64,000 nt of DNA from Clostridiales bacterium (lineage in GTDB: Bacteria; Bacillota; Clostridia; Peptostreptococcales; Acidaminobacteraceae), in the NCBI GenBank assembly GCA_016342415.1, contig JAEIOD010000012.1:1-64000 (forward strand), given 5' to 3'. Positions 9,134 to 17,894 of this stretch are shown one piece after another. A program made the translations under genes and the position numbers. Numbering within the stretch: the first letter of the stretch is position 1; each line of letters begins with the position of its first letter. The notes beneath the pieces are model-generated. The model had not been told where the DNA came from and ran no database searches. It saw only the letters and a list, made by a program, of their open reading frames with translations.

Positions 9134-10276
9134 ATGTATACTTTACGCATCAAAGAACTGAGAAAACTTAACAACATTACACAAAGCCAATTAGCAAAAC
9201 ATCTAAATGTAGCACATCAATCGATTAGCAAGTGGGAAAATCATGTTACATCGCCTGATATTGCGTATTTACCAAAACTTGCCGCATTTTTTAATGTCAG
9301 CATTGATGTTCTTATGGGACTAGCACCACTTGAATCTAGTTACACTAATCGTAATGACATCACAGCTGAATACTGGGATCAAAAATATGACCTGCTCATA
9401 GCCATGAATCATCAAGCCTTAAATGATGATTACCTTCGTTTCCTCATAAGAGACGTATGGAAAATCACTTCATCGGTTGACATAGCTGATTTTGGTTGTG
9501 GATATGGATACCTTGGATTAAAACTACTGCCACTTCTACCTGAAGGTAGTACCTATACAGGTTATGACATTAGTAAAAAACTTATTGATCATGCTATGCA
9601 ATTATTTGTGAATCATCAACTCCAGGGACAATTCATAGAATGCGATTTAAACGATTATAAAGTCGCTACTAAATATGATCTGGTAATCTGCAAATCATTC
9701 CTTCAACATCACAATAATCCATCAAAAATATTGAGGAAAATGAAGTGTTCAGGAAAATCATCCGCTCTCATTGTATGCATCGAGGAAAATCGATTGATTA
9801 GGAACGATGGTCTTTTTATCGAAGATTTATATAATCCAATTGAAAAAGCTCAAATACTCAAAGAAAATTGGGAATCTGAGTATCAGAACGATGGACGAGA
9901 TTACTACCTTGGTTTTCGCATACCATCAGAAATGGAAAAACTTGGCTTATTAGATGTAAATATTCGCAGTAATGATTGTGTACAGTATATGAGTCAACGT
10001 AACGAAAATTATAAACATCAAGTGGAGTCACTAAAAACAACGATGATATGGGATCAACCTTTTTCCAATGAAAGAATAAAGAATATCTTTAATTATTTTC
10101 AAAGTAGAGGATTGTCTAAAGAAGGTATAAAACGCTATATCGAAGGTGAAATAAAGTATTCTCATCACCTTAATCATCATATGCCAAATATTGTGCGTAC
10201 ACTTGGGTTATATATTACCTACGGAAGGAAGCCATATGAACAACATTCAGAAAACAAATCAGAAATACTGGAATGA
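9134..10276 (+). CDS. XRE helix-turn-helix fused to SAM-dependent methyltransferase
   Basis: A 380-residue fusion. Residues 1-65 form an XRE/Cro DNA-binding domain (ITQSQLAKHLNVAHQSISKW is the helix-turn-helix). From about 100 on comes a class I methyltransferase with motif I IADFGCGYGYLGLKLL, an acidic YTGYDIS motif II and the KPG-less CKSFLQHH region. The start at 9134 is chosen because CCGGAGG lies 7 bases before it. The gene overlaps the next methyltransferase by 41 bases, indicating co-expression. The regulator half probably controls its own promoter; the methylated substrate is unknown. Confidence 0.85.
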   Translation: MYTLRIKELRKLNNITQSQLAKHLNVAHQSISKWENHVTSPDIAYLPKLAAFFNVSIDVLMGLAPLESSYTNRNDITAEYWDQKYDLLIAMNHQALNDDYLRFLIRDVWKITSSVDIADFGCGYGYLGLKLLPLLPEGSTYTGYDISKKLIDHAMQLFVNHQLQGQFIECDLNDYKVATKYDLVICKSFLQHHNNPSKILRKMKCSGKSSALIVCIEENRLIRNDGLFIEDLYNPIEKAQILKENWESEYQNDGRDYYLGFRIPSEMEKLGLLDVNIRSNDCVQYMSQRNENYKHQVESLKTTMIWDQPFSNERIKNIFNYFQSRGLSKEGIKRYIEGEIKYSHHLNHHMPNIVRTLGLYITYGRKPYEQHSENKSEILE

Positions 10277-10973
10277 CAACGCAAACGAATGGTTTGGATG
10301 CACTGCTCTACCAACATACGGCGTCAAATTTAAAACTGAAGATCAACTAAAACTATTTGATTGTATAGAAGGAAAAATGGTGCTTGATATTGGTTGTGGA
10401 AGTGGTCACTCTCTTAAGTATTGTGCTGACAGAGGTGCAAAAGAATTATGGGGATTGGATATCTCCAACGAACAACTAAACTTAGCTTCAGACTATTTAT
10501 TGAGTAATGATTATAAAGCAACACTTATCAACACTACTATGGAAGAGTGTCATTCAATACCACACAATCATTTTGATATTGTCTATTCAATCTATGCAAT
10601 TGGATGGTCAACAGATCTTGATGCAACATTTAAGAATATCTATGAGAGGTTAAAACCAGGCGGATCATTTATTTTCAGTTGGCAACATCCTCTTCACCGA
10701 TGTGTTAAAAAAGATGGTGATAACTGGGTCATCAAACATAGTTATCACAACGAATCTTATTATGATCTAGAAATTGATCAGCAACTGGTTAGACTTTCAA
10801 CTCGTAAACTATCAACTTTTATTAATCATTTGATTAAAGCTGGATTAATGATTGAACATGTATCAGAATCAAGTGATGACAGTCTTTTTTCTGACAAAAG
10901 CAAAAGCGACCCTAAAAGCGAAAAAGCTCGACTCGTCCCTCTATCATTTGTAATAAAAGCCCGAAAAATATAA
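10236..10973 (+). CDS. class I SAM-dependent methyltransferase
   Basis: A 245-residue small-molecule-type methyltransferase. Motif I is MVLDIGCGSGHSLKYC, motif II LWGLDIS, and the post-motif HFDIVYSIYAIGW and LKPGGSFIFSWQHP segments follow the UbiE/Tam pattern. The ATG at 10236 is preceded by GGAAGGAAG; the start lies inside the 3' end of the upstream XRE-methyltransferase gene, so translation is probably coupled. A strong terminator follows at 10978. The pairing of two methyltransferases suggests one modification pathway, but the substrate cannot be told. Confidence 0.86.
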   Translation: MNNIQKTNQKYWNDNANEWFGCTALPTYGVKFKTEDQLKLFDCIEGKMVLDIGCGSGHSLKYCADRGAKELWGLDISNEQLNLASDYLLSNDYKATLINTTMEECHSIPHNHFDIVYSIYAIGWSTDLDATFKNIYERLKPGGSFIFSWQHPLHRCVKKDGDNWVIKHSYHNESYYDLEIDQQLVRLSTRKLSTFINHLIKAGLMIEHVSESSDDSLFSDKSKSDPKSEKARLVPLSFVIKARKI

Positions 10974-10977
10974 CAAT

Positions 10978-11015
10978 ACAGATAAGAACTCGGATTAATC
11001 CGAGTTCTTATCTGT
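10978..11015. terminator. bidirectional terminator
   Basis: Perfect 16-base stem (ACAGATAAGAACTCGG and its complement) with a 6-base loop between the convergent genes ending at 10973 and 11124. Confidence 0.85.
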
Positions 11016-11123
11016 TATTAACGTCTTCAGTTAATCAATTTCTACTTGCATGGATGATGTAATCTTAAAATTCAAAAGACCTGATATATTCCTGAATATG
11101 ATTTTTTTAAAAACCTTCTCCAT

Positions 11124-12602
11124 CTACTCAACCACTAATTCAGTTGTGTAAATTTTTTCGTTATACATCTCACCATCGCAAATCATGTGAAATTTCATCG
11201 TTGTTCCATCTGTCATTTTAAAGTTTATAATATAAACATTCTCTTTTTCAATTTCAAATGGATAGTTTGCGCTAAGAAGCATATAATCGCCTTTAGAAGT
11301 ATTTTTCAAGTCCTCATATGCATTATTAACCTTCCAGTATTCTATCGATTCACATCCGATAAAAGCTTTAAATTTAATATCTCCATAGTAATCCGCTTCA
11401 TAGTCTTTACCATCAATCGCAATTACTTCTCTGGAAACAGGTTCTTCTACTTTTGAAATATTATCAATAGACATACCAAATGTTGATAATAAACCATTCC
11501 AGCTATAACCATCAGAACGATAATATATTCTTGAACTAGAATCATCTGTTTTAGTGTACTCAACAACAAAAACTTGTCCTACTTCAATCGGCATTGGATA
11601 ATTGTTGTAAGGCAGTACATCCCAAAATGAGTAATCCTTAAAATCATCATATGCATTTTCTAGACGCCAAAATTCTCTGTAGGCATAATCTTTAAATCCA
11701 GTTAGATCACTTCTTCCAAAATATGATGCTTCATACTCTTTACCTTCTACTTCAATAATATCCACACTTAACGGTTCCTGTACCAGTGATAGATATCCTA
11801 AACTTTCAGAATAGATATTATCTTGATAGATATCTTTTAGTTGATTTGCCATAGAAGGTACTAAGCCATAATAATCCATTGCTTCAAAATCAGTATGAGC
11901 ACCACCATAAACACCCATCACACTTTCATTCTCTAATTTATCAAACTCTCGAATAAAATTCTCGACCATCATATTTTCACGGTAAGCATGATCATTATCT
12001 TTATAATACTTTTTACCTTGATTAATAGCATTTATAGTCAACTCATACATTTCTGTATCTTCTAAATCATTATTCATTAAATAAACCCTAAATCGAGCTC
12101 CTGTCGTACCATATTGATGACCTACATCTGTACCGTGAAAGATTGTTTCTGGGAAATCTTCTTTAATTGTCTTATAAAAATCAGATACAACTTCTGAATA
12201 ACTTTGTGTCCCTTTCCAGTTATTATATATGGAATCTAATATTTCATCATCCTCTTCTTGCATCCATACATTTAAGTATTCTGCTGTAAAATAGGATAAC
12301 TCAATAAATAGATGTCTCATTCCATGATTTTGGTAATAATCTGACCATAATTCAAGTTCTTTATCGAGTATAGCTTCTACACCATGCATTTCACCATATA
12401 AGTATATATTACCTTTAATTTCAGCTGTTTCATCCTCAATAACTTCTTCAGCAATTCCTTTATCTGTTTCATCTACTACCACGACACTGTTAATCTCTGT
12501 ATTATTCTCCTGATTAGGATTACTATTTAATCCTTCATCATTACAAGAAAACAATACTGATGCAAACACTACAAACATTATAAATAATATACTCTTTTTC
12601 AT
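11124..12602 (-). CDS. lipoprotein with EreA/ChaN-like domain and duplicated C-terminal module
   Basis: A 492-residue predicted lipoprotein: hydrophobic signal ending in SVLFSC with Cys20 as lipidation site. The middle (about 65-285) contains IYLYGEMHGVEA, RHLFIELSYFTAEYL, FHGTDVGHQYG and VMGVYGGAHTDF, which resemble the erythromycin-esterase/ChaN-like group with conserved E and H residues. The C-terminal part is a tandem duplication of a ~90-residue beta module (EVEGKEYEASYFG.. then AIDGKDYEADYYG..). GGGAGA lies upstream of the ATG. Extracytoplasmic, membrane-tethered enzyme is likely; the substrate is unknown and the superfamily link is only moderately sure. Confidence 0.68.
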   Translation of the reverse strand: MKKSILFIMFVVFASVLFSCNDEGLNSNPNQENNTEINSVVVVDETDKGIAEEVIEDETAEIKGNIYLYGEMHGVEAILDKELELWSDYYQNHGMRHLFIELSYFTAEYLNVWMQEEDDEILDSIYNNWKGTQSYSEVVSDFYKTIKEDFPETIFHGTDVGHQYGTTGARFRVYLMNNDLEDTEMYELTINAINQGKKYYKDNDHAYRENMMVENFIREFDKLENESVMGVYGGAHTDFEAMDYYGLVPSMANQLKDIYQDNIYSESLGYLSLVQEPLSVDIIEVEGKEYEASYFGRSDLTGFKDYAYREFWRLENAYDDFKDYSFWDVLPYNNYPMPIEVGQVFVVEYTKTDDSSSRIYYRSDGYSWNGLLSTFGMSIDNISKVEEPVSREVIAIDGKDYEADYYGDIKFKAFIGCESIEYWKVNNAYEDLKNTSKGDYMLLSANYPFEIEKENVYIINFKMTDGTTMKFHMICDGEMYNEKIYTTELVVE

Positions 12603-12826
12603 TACTCATATTCTCCCTATGCATTTAAATCTCAAAGCTCGTCTGTCTTTCCCTATCAGTTCATATATACAGTTTATTACATAATAGTAAAGATATTTTA
12701 ATGATGCATGAAAGTGCAGGAAACCAACATCAAAAGCCATTAAAAAACAAAGCCACTAAAGAAGTCTAACCCAATAACATGAATATTGTCGTATGGATTT
12801 CAGCTCTGCTGGTTATATGAATACAT

Positions 12827-12904
12827 ACAAATCAGAAGAATTATGTTTCGTCAAAAAACATGGACCAACAGTTAAGATTCAACTTCAGTTGTACTTTCAA
12901 TTGG
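12827..12904 (-). repeat. array element, full copy
   Basis: ACAAATCAGAA at 12827-12837 and TTTCAATTGG at 12895-12904, 78 bases in all. It lies between the lipoprotein gene and the plus-strand GNAT gene; the rest of the 500-base gap shows no gene. Confidence 0.75.
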
Positions 12905-13108
12905 AATGGTAGATAGTATTGTGAAAACAACTCAACTCCTATACATATGGTTTCAGGAATGTATTACTATCCACCGCACTCGAAGAAATCTCTATAACTA
13001 TATTTTGAGTATAATAACCATAGAGATAATATATGTCGTTCACTTTATCTCTTGCACTCAGAATTATTATGTGGTAATCTTGTAGAAATATTTTAATGGA
13101 GGTATATG

Positions 13109-13939
13109 ATGAACTTTAAAACTTATGAAACACCTATGGAGTACTATCCTATCATAAAGGATTTTCTCTATAGAAACGAGATAACGAATGTTTTAACGAT
13201 CGGACTTCTCAGAAATGCAAAAGCAGGGGATGATTTTTCTAAATGTTTTTACTGTACAGGAAGTGTGAATGATGAGATTAAAATAGCGCTTATAGTGCAA
13301 GGTCTTCATATTATTTTGGTGACTGAAGATGACCATTATTTAAAGTCTGCAGCAGAGTATGTAAGTTCAGTTAACATAGACTTCCCAGGGATTATAGGTC
13401 CTAGACCATTTGTAGACCAGTTTGTAGAACATTTAGTCTGTGTTTCAAAAAACAACATTACACTGAGAATGTCTCAGCGTATATACAAATTAGATGAAGT
13501 GAATGATATTCAATACTCAAACGGATATATGAGACTTGCAACACATGATGATTTAGAAATTGTTCTTGAGTGGAATGAGGATTTCATAGTTTCTGAAGGT
13601 ATTACATCAAATTATGAGATAATGAAAAAAAAGCGTCAACAAGACATCGATAACGAAACACTGTTTCTTTGGATCGACAATGATGTACCTGTGACGATGA
13701 CCAATCTGTCTAAAAGAACTAGTGATGGTGCGCACATCGGTTTGGTATATACACCTAAAGAACAAAGAAGAAAGGGTTATGCAACAAGTTTAGTCGCAAA
13801 GGTCAGTGAACATGCTCTACAGAAATACACTTACTGTACACTCTATACAGATCTCGATAACCCAGTATCCAATAGTATCTATATGAAAATAGGTTATAAC
13901 CCTATCGTAGATTCTGCGATGTACCTTGTAAACAAATAG
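13109..13939 (+). CDS. GNAT family N-acetyltransferase (two-part, FR47-like)
   Basis: A 276-residue protein with an N-terminal degenerate half and a C-terminal GNAT domain: the acetyl-CoA-binding motif GAHIGLVYTPKEQRRKGYATSLVAKVSEHAL (positions about 212-242; R/K-G-Y-A-T loop) and the final NPVSNSIYMKIGYNPI. The ATG at 13109 is chosen over 13106 because GGAGG then lies 6 rather than 3 bases away. It is one of the few plus-strand genes in the array, so it must have its own promoter. Substrate unknown. Confidence 0.85.
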   Translation: MNFKTYETPMEYYPIIKDFLYRNEITNVLTIGLLRNAKAGDDFSKCFYCTGSVNDEIKIALIVQGLHIILVTEDDHYLKSAAEYVSSVNIDFPGIIGPRPFVDQFVEHLVCVSKNNITLRMSQRIYKLDEVNDIQYSNGYMRLATHDDLEIVLEWNEDFIVSEGITSNYEIMKKKRQQDIDNETLFLWIDNDVPVTMTNLSKRTSDGAHIGLVYTPKEQRRKGYATSLVAKVSEHALQKYTYCTLYTDLDNPVSNSIYMKIGYNPIVDSAMYLVNK

Positions 13940-14034
13940 AAAAGATCCAACCATCTCTTGCTTTGATCTTTCTTGGGTCTCAAAGTAGTTAAAATCTATA
14001 TCCATTAGTATCATTCAGAAGAACAATCTTAATT

Positions 14035-14110
14035 ACAAATTCAGAATCTTACCCAGTCAAAAAACCAGCAGCAAAAGCTGCTGGTTCTCATATCTGTTTC
14101 AATTCAATGG
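14035..14110 (-). repeat. array element, full copy with hairpin
   Basis: ACAAATTCAGAA at 14035-14046 and TTTCAATTCAATGG at 14097-14110. The centre holds a perfect 10-base stem, AACCAGCAGC and GCTGCTGGTT around AAAA, followed on the minus strand by a T-rich run: a terminator inside the element. Confidence 0.8.
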
Positions 14111-14206
14111 ATGTTCCTACCCCATTTTTAAATTCAAAGTGAGTGGATACTAGGTTAGAGTCATAGATTTAAGTGACAATAACATTTATTCTCTAATCAG
14201 CAATCC

Positions 14207-14794
14207 TTAACCCAGTAAGGTATCAATCAGAATAATCAATCCACCAGCGATAACTGCTGCTACAATTGCTCCACCAACTGCAAGCAAAAACTTTTGGTAA
14301 TGTCTTTTTCCAAATTCCTGTTGTTTCTCCATTGCATCTAGGCTTTTACCATCGATGAAATTCATTATTTCCCTATAGGTCTGAACATCATAATTCTTCT
14401 TATACTTTTCTATACGGAAAGCGTAGTATAACATAGCAATTACAATTAGTCCCCATATAACCATACCTACACCTTCTAATAATAAGAATAGTGGCGCTAA
14501 TGAGATAATCGTCACTATAAATAGTATCATAAGTATGGTGCCATCTTTCCTAAAAAGTTCTTTTTCCTCCGCATTAATAAGGTTTTTCATTTCTTCTACA
14601 TCTCCCTTCACTAGTTGATCAAGAGAGACATTGAAAAGAGAACTTAACAACAACAAACTCTTCACATCTGGATAATTTCTATTGTTTTCCCAATTAGAAA
14701 TAGTTTGACGTGATACATAAACTCTCATTGCTAGATCGTCTTGCGAAAAAGCAAGATGTGTTCTTAATTTTTTTATTTGTTTTCCAATCTCCAT
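14207..14794 (-). CDS. XRE-family regulator with C-terminal membrane segments
   Basis: A 195-residue protein. Residues 1-65 are a Cro/CI helix-turn-helix (FSQDDLAMRVYVSRQTISNW); three hydrophobic stretches follow (ILMILFIVTIISLAPLFLLL, MVIWGLIVIAMLYYAF and the C-terminal VGGAIVAAVIAGGLIILI), so the DNA-binding domain is tethered to the membrane. The start is fixed by AGGAGGT 6 bases before the ATG at 14794. Such proteins usually sense an envelope signal and regulate themselves or neighbours. It is alone between two array elements, so its target is not obvious. Confidence 0.86.
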   Translation of the reverse strand: MEIGKQIKKLRTHLAFSQDDLAMRVYVSRQTISNWENNRNYPDVKSLLLLSSLFNVSLDQLVKGDVEEMKNLINAEEKELFRKDGTILMILFIVTIISLAPLFLLLEGVGMVIWGLIVIAMLYYAFRIEKYKKNYDVQTYREIMNFIDGKSLDAMEKQQEFGKRHYQKFLLAVGGAIVAAVIAGGLIILIDTLLG

Positions 14795-15283
14795 TTCAAG
14801 ACCTCCTGTGGATTCAATGTACATTACAAAAGAAATAGTTACCATCAAAAGTACTTTACATTGAGTCGTTTTGAGGATGTAAAATGAATTTTACATGCAC
14901 CCCACCCCTCTGTTTTCAATGCATTCAACATAGTTTCACAATCAATTCTTTGTTTTTAAAAGGTGGTCTACATATATAACACGACCTCAGAAACTAGTTC
15001 CAGGCTATAATTTTTTTGCTTACATGACTCGATTTTATCAGATGCTGTCATTTAAACAGCAAACGTACTTATACTTATTGTAATTATATAAATTTACTAT
15101 CCATATTCCATGTTGCACTTAATTAAACTTTGTCACCTAACACACACGCATATGTAAAATAATTCATACCTTGGTACCTGCATACTATACGCTTATTTTG
15201 AAGCCATACCTTCTACACATATGGTAACAGAAAATCATATACCATTTCCATAGTTTTTAAGATTATCGGTCATACTCACCCCT
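14795..15283. other. intergenic, no gene seen
   Basis: About 490 bases between the XRE gene and the next array element. AT-rich, with a short C-rich stretch (CACCCCACCCC, near 14900). No ORF with a convincing ribosome-binding site was found. Confidence 0.45.
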
Positions 15284-15367
15284 ATAAATCAGAAGATTGG
15301 TGATCCAAAAAAAATAACATCTACGATTTCTTTTGTAGATGCTACTCAATTAGTTATTTCAATTTAT
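15284..15367 (-). repeat. array element, full copy (sibling of 16043)
   Basis: ATAAATCAGAA at 15284-15294 and TTTCAATTTAT at 15357-15367 (84 bases). Both ends carry the same A/T change relative to the consensus, so the end pairing is kept. Centre: stem CATCTAC / GTAGATG, with a T-run on the minus strand. Shares long identities with the copy at 16043. Confidence 0.82.
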
Positions 15368-15413
15368 CATTTAGTTTGCCTAGTGAAACGATAGTACTAT
15401 TAAAGTGAAATAA

Positions 15414-15884
15414 CTATTCCTCAATGATATTAAACCCCATTTTGTTATATAAGTTTATAGCAGGCACATTGTCGGAATGTGTATTTAAAACAACTTTACT
15501 AATTGATTCATTAATCATATCATTCATACAGAATTTCAATAGTTCTTCACCATATTGATTTCTTCTAAGGTCTTTTTTAACTCCAAGAGTTAAAATGTGT
15601 AAATAATCATCTTTCCTAATACCTAGTAGCAATGCAGAAATTCCATCATTAGTTATAGTAATAATATATCTTCTTTTGAAATCTCCCAATCTATTGCAGA
15701 AAAGATTGTTAACGTATATTTCTGGTTTATTCGGATCCATATCGGGATCAATTACATCCTCCATAACAACTGGTAAAGTATTTAATAGAAAACTCTTTAG
15801 TTCATCGTCTTCCATCTTCAAATGCTCAATCCTTTCTATTACTTCGTTAGTATTTGTTATTTCTTTTTTTAATGTTAATCTCAT
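15414..15884 (-). CDS. GNAT family N-acetyltransferase
   Basis: A 156-residue acetyltransferase. The acetyl-CoA-binding segment is ILTLGVKKDLRRNQYGEELLKFCM (about residues 93-116) and the C-terminal strand motif is NVPAINLYNKMGFNIIEE, both classical GNAT features. GGGAGGC precedes the ATG. After the stop codon the same strand contains an open stretch ending LNDKLK-stop inside the adjacent element, probably the tail of an older gene. Single-gene unit between elements at 15284 and 16043. Substrate unknown. Confidence 0.87.
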   Translation of the reverse strand: MRLTLKKEITNTNEVIERIEHLKMEDDELKSFLLNTLPVVMEDVIDPDMDPNKPEIYVNNLFCNRLGDFKRRYIITITNDGISALLLGIRKDDYLHILTLGVKKDLRRNQYGEELLKFCMNDMINESISKVVLNTHSDNVPAINLYNKMGFNIIEE

Positions 15885-16042
15885 TTATATTTGCCTCCCA
15901 ATTAGAAAATATCAAACGCCGATACAAGTTTTTTCCCATTTTTTAATGCTATCATGTAAAACATACAACAGTGAACGTAAGTTTGCAATATAAACAACAT
16001 AATTCGGTTCCCAGTTCAAACCATGAGTTGAAATTTATCTCT

Positions 16043-16126
16043 ACAAATCAGAAGAGTTGTGACTAAAAAAATAATAGCACCAACAGTTTATCTGTAGATG
16101 CTACTCAATTAACTATTTCAATTTGT
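16043..16126 (-). repeat. array element, full copy (sibling of 15284)
   Basis: ACAAATCAGAA at 16043-16053 and TTTCAATTTGT at 16116-16126 (84 bases). The right part (GTAGATGCTACTCAATTA) is identical to the copy at 15284 while the left parts differ. An open stretch on the minus strand ends LNDKLK-stop within it. Confidence 0.82.
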
Positions 16127-16344
16127 CATTGAGATCATTTGCTGAATATGATACAAATGAATTTAACTTGGATGCAATCGAATTTGCAATATCTCCTCAT
16201 AGCTGTTCGTTTGGGAATGAATATAGTAGAATTAACTCGGTTAATGAGAGTTGTTTTCGCACTAAACTTCTTATTGAATTTTAAATCTTGAGGGAGTTTA
16301 TTAATTTGACTTTCAGGAGTCGTGGATTTTTCTAAGATATGATG

Positions 16345-16374
16345 TTAGACGACATATATAGATTATGTTATAAT
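16345..16374 (+). promoter_or_regulatory. candidate sigma-A promoter
   Basis: TTAGAC (16345-16350), an 18-base spacer and TATAAT (16369-16374), 15 bases before the chosen ATG at 16390. It makes the upstream in-frame ATG at 16339 unlikely as a start. Confidence 0.55.
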
Positions 16375-16389
16375 CGTATTGGTGATGAT

Positions 16390-17445
16390 ATGACAAATAA
16401 TAGAAAATACAAACTCTTTTTTACAATTTTACTTATTCCTGCGCTGCTCTTTGTGTTAGATTTGTGGGTAGAAAATAGTTCTGAAGAACTTTACAAATCT
16501 GTATTTGAACCAATACTACATTTTGAGTTACCCGGTATAGAGATTATCTATGCTCTATTTTTCATTGCTCCATTATACTTAATTGCAACTTTTATTTTGA
16601 CTTGGAAAGATTCAGAATTAAGCCATAATAAAACTTTAGTTGAAAATCAGTCGAGTGAAATAGTAGAACTTAAAAAACAAATTAATAATAAAGCTGAATT
16701 ACTTTGGCAAAATCACAAAGAACTACTTGGAATAAGGCGAGATGAAATTCTATCAAAGATTTTTAGTACTTTTGTGTATGCAGAATCCAAAGTACAGTCA
16801 GTTCAGATGTATCGGTATTCAATCAACTACACAGACTCAGAAGCTATAATAAAATTAAATTATGTAACTGGTACATCTGATGAATTTGTAAACATTAACA
16901 GTATGGCACAGTGTTATCATCATATCTCTAAGAAGATGATTCTTGAGTTTTCAGACAACATTCTCCCAATACTGAATTCATCTGAACAATGTGATATTGA
17001 TGATATGATTTCAAGCGTAACAAAGTTTATCAAAACTTACTCAAAATCACTAAATACCAAAAAAATTGAAAACTTTAATGAAGAAGACGCTAATAAATAT
17101 GCTTTAATGTATCTCACTCTCGAAAAACTTTACTCTACAGTTGATAAGGATTTACGAATACAGTTACTTGAGAAACCTACTCGCGAAAAAAAATTAAATG
17201 AATTTAAAACTGGTCTTCTTAGAGCTATATTTTTGAATGATCTTTATTTATTCAAGTACCACAATTCTGGTAATGGTAGCAAAAAGAAGACTGACCGATT
17301 CTATATAACTTTACCATTAGTCTATAATAATAGCGAACATATCATCAGTATTTCATTTGATGGTGAGATTACCTCATCGAAAGAAGCAAAGAATATTGCA
17401 TTAGAGTTACACGAACTTATAAGAGAAAGCTTAGTCCAAAATTGA
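16390..17445 (+). CDS. hypothetical membrane protein with cytosolic C-terminal domain
   Basis: A 351-residue protein I do not recognise. Two hydrophobic segments lie at the N-terminus (FFTILLIPALLFVLDLWV and IEIIYALFFIAPLYLIATFIL); a coiled-coil-like stretch follows, then a ~230-residue polar, helical domain. The ATG at 16390 is chosen because GGTGAT precedes it and a TATAAT box lies 15 bases upstream. The next gene starts 48 bases downstream, so the two are probably one transcript. It sits between array elements on the plus strand, opposite to the elements' usual gene direction. Function unknown. Confidence 0.72.
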   Translation: MTNNRKYKLFFTILLIPALLFVLDLWVENSSEELYKSVFEPILHFELPGIEIIYALFFIAPLYLIATFILTWKDSELSHNKTLVENQSSEIVELKKQINNKAELLWQNHKELLGIRRDEILSKIFSTFVYAESKVQSVQMYRYSINYTDSEAIIKLNYVTGTSDEFVNINSMAQCYHHISKKMILEFSDNILPILNSSEQCDIDDMISSVTKFIKTYSKSLNTKKIENFNEEDANKYALMYLTLEKLYSTVDKDLRIQLLEKPTREKKLNEFKTGLLRAIFLNDLYLFKYHNSGNGSKKKTDRFYITLPLVYNNSEHIISISFDGEITSSKEAKNIALELHELIRESLVQN

Positions 17446-17493
17446 AATTTATTGTTATAAATGTTATACTTAATAAAAGGAAGGAGTGATTCT

Positions 17494-17664
17494 ATGAAGA
17501 ACAGTATTATCGATGAAAAATATATTACAGAAAAATTAATTAGATCATTTAATGGTGTCAATGGTATTTCTGTAAAAGTTAGCGAAACTAAAATTTTGAG
17601 CAATCACTCATTTTCTAAAGTAATATCTCATGGTAAAAGTATTTCAAAATTAGTTATCAAATAG
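17494..17664 (+). CDS. hypothetical small protein (56 aa)
   Basis: A 56-residue basic protein of unknown function. AGGAAGGAGTG lies 6 bases before the ATG, a very strong ribosome-binding site, and a terminator overlaps the stop codon, so the ORF is well delimited. It follows the membrane protein gene at 16390 by 48 bases and is likely its transcript partner. No membrane segment or known motif. Confidence 0.65.
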   Translation: MKNSIIDEKYITEKLIRSFNGVNGISVKVSETKILSNHSFSKVISHGKSISKLVIK

Positions 17665-17685
17665 AGTGCTTAGCACTCTTTTTTA
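17663..17685 (+). terminator. rho-independent terminator
   Basis: Stem AGAGTGC / GCACTCT with a TTA loop and a run of Ts. It overlaps the stop codon of the 56-residue ORF. Confidence 0.88.
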
Positions 17686-17834
17686 TTGCTATAGTCTAAC
17701 TATTGTATTATCTATGTTCGCATAAATTGATACTTATAAAAATCATGCTATAAAGAATAAGTGTTCTCAATAGACCTATAACATACCTGTAATAAGCTAA
17801 ATAAACATATAATCTCGCCACATTGATCATCCCT

Positions 17835-17872
17835 AGAAATCAGAATGAAATAACCAGTTGCTAAGCAACTGG
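17835..17872 (-). repeat. array element, one half plus hairpin
   Basis: AGAAATCAGAA at 17835-17845 preceded by CCCT, followed by a stem CCAGTTGC / GCAACTGG (17854-17872). The TTTCAATTTG half is not recognisable before the stop of the DUF2971 gene at 17895. Confidence 0.7.
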
Positions 17873-17894
17873 GGTCAAAATAGTTAAAAGTTAT

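Noticed and set aside
10252-10267. ACAAATCAGAA inside the overlap of the two methyltransferase genes
   Set aside because: It encodes TNQKYW of the second methyltransferase, a conserved protein segment, and has no partner end; treated as chance, not as an array element.
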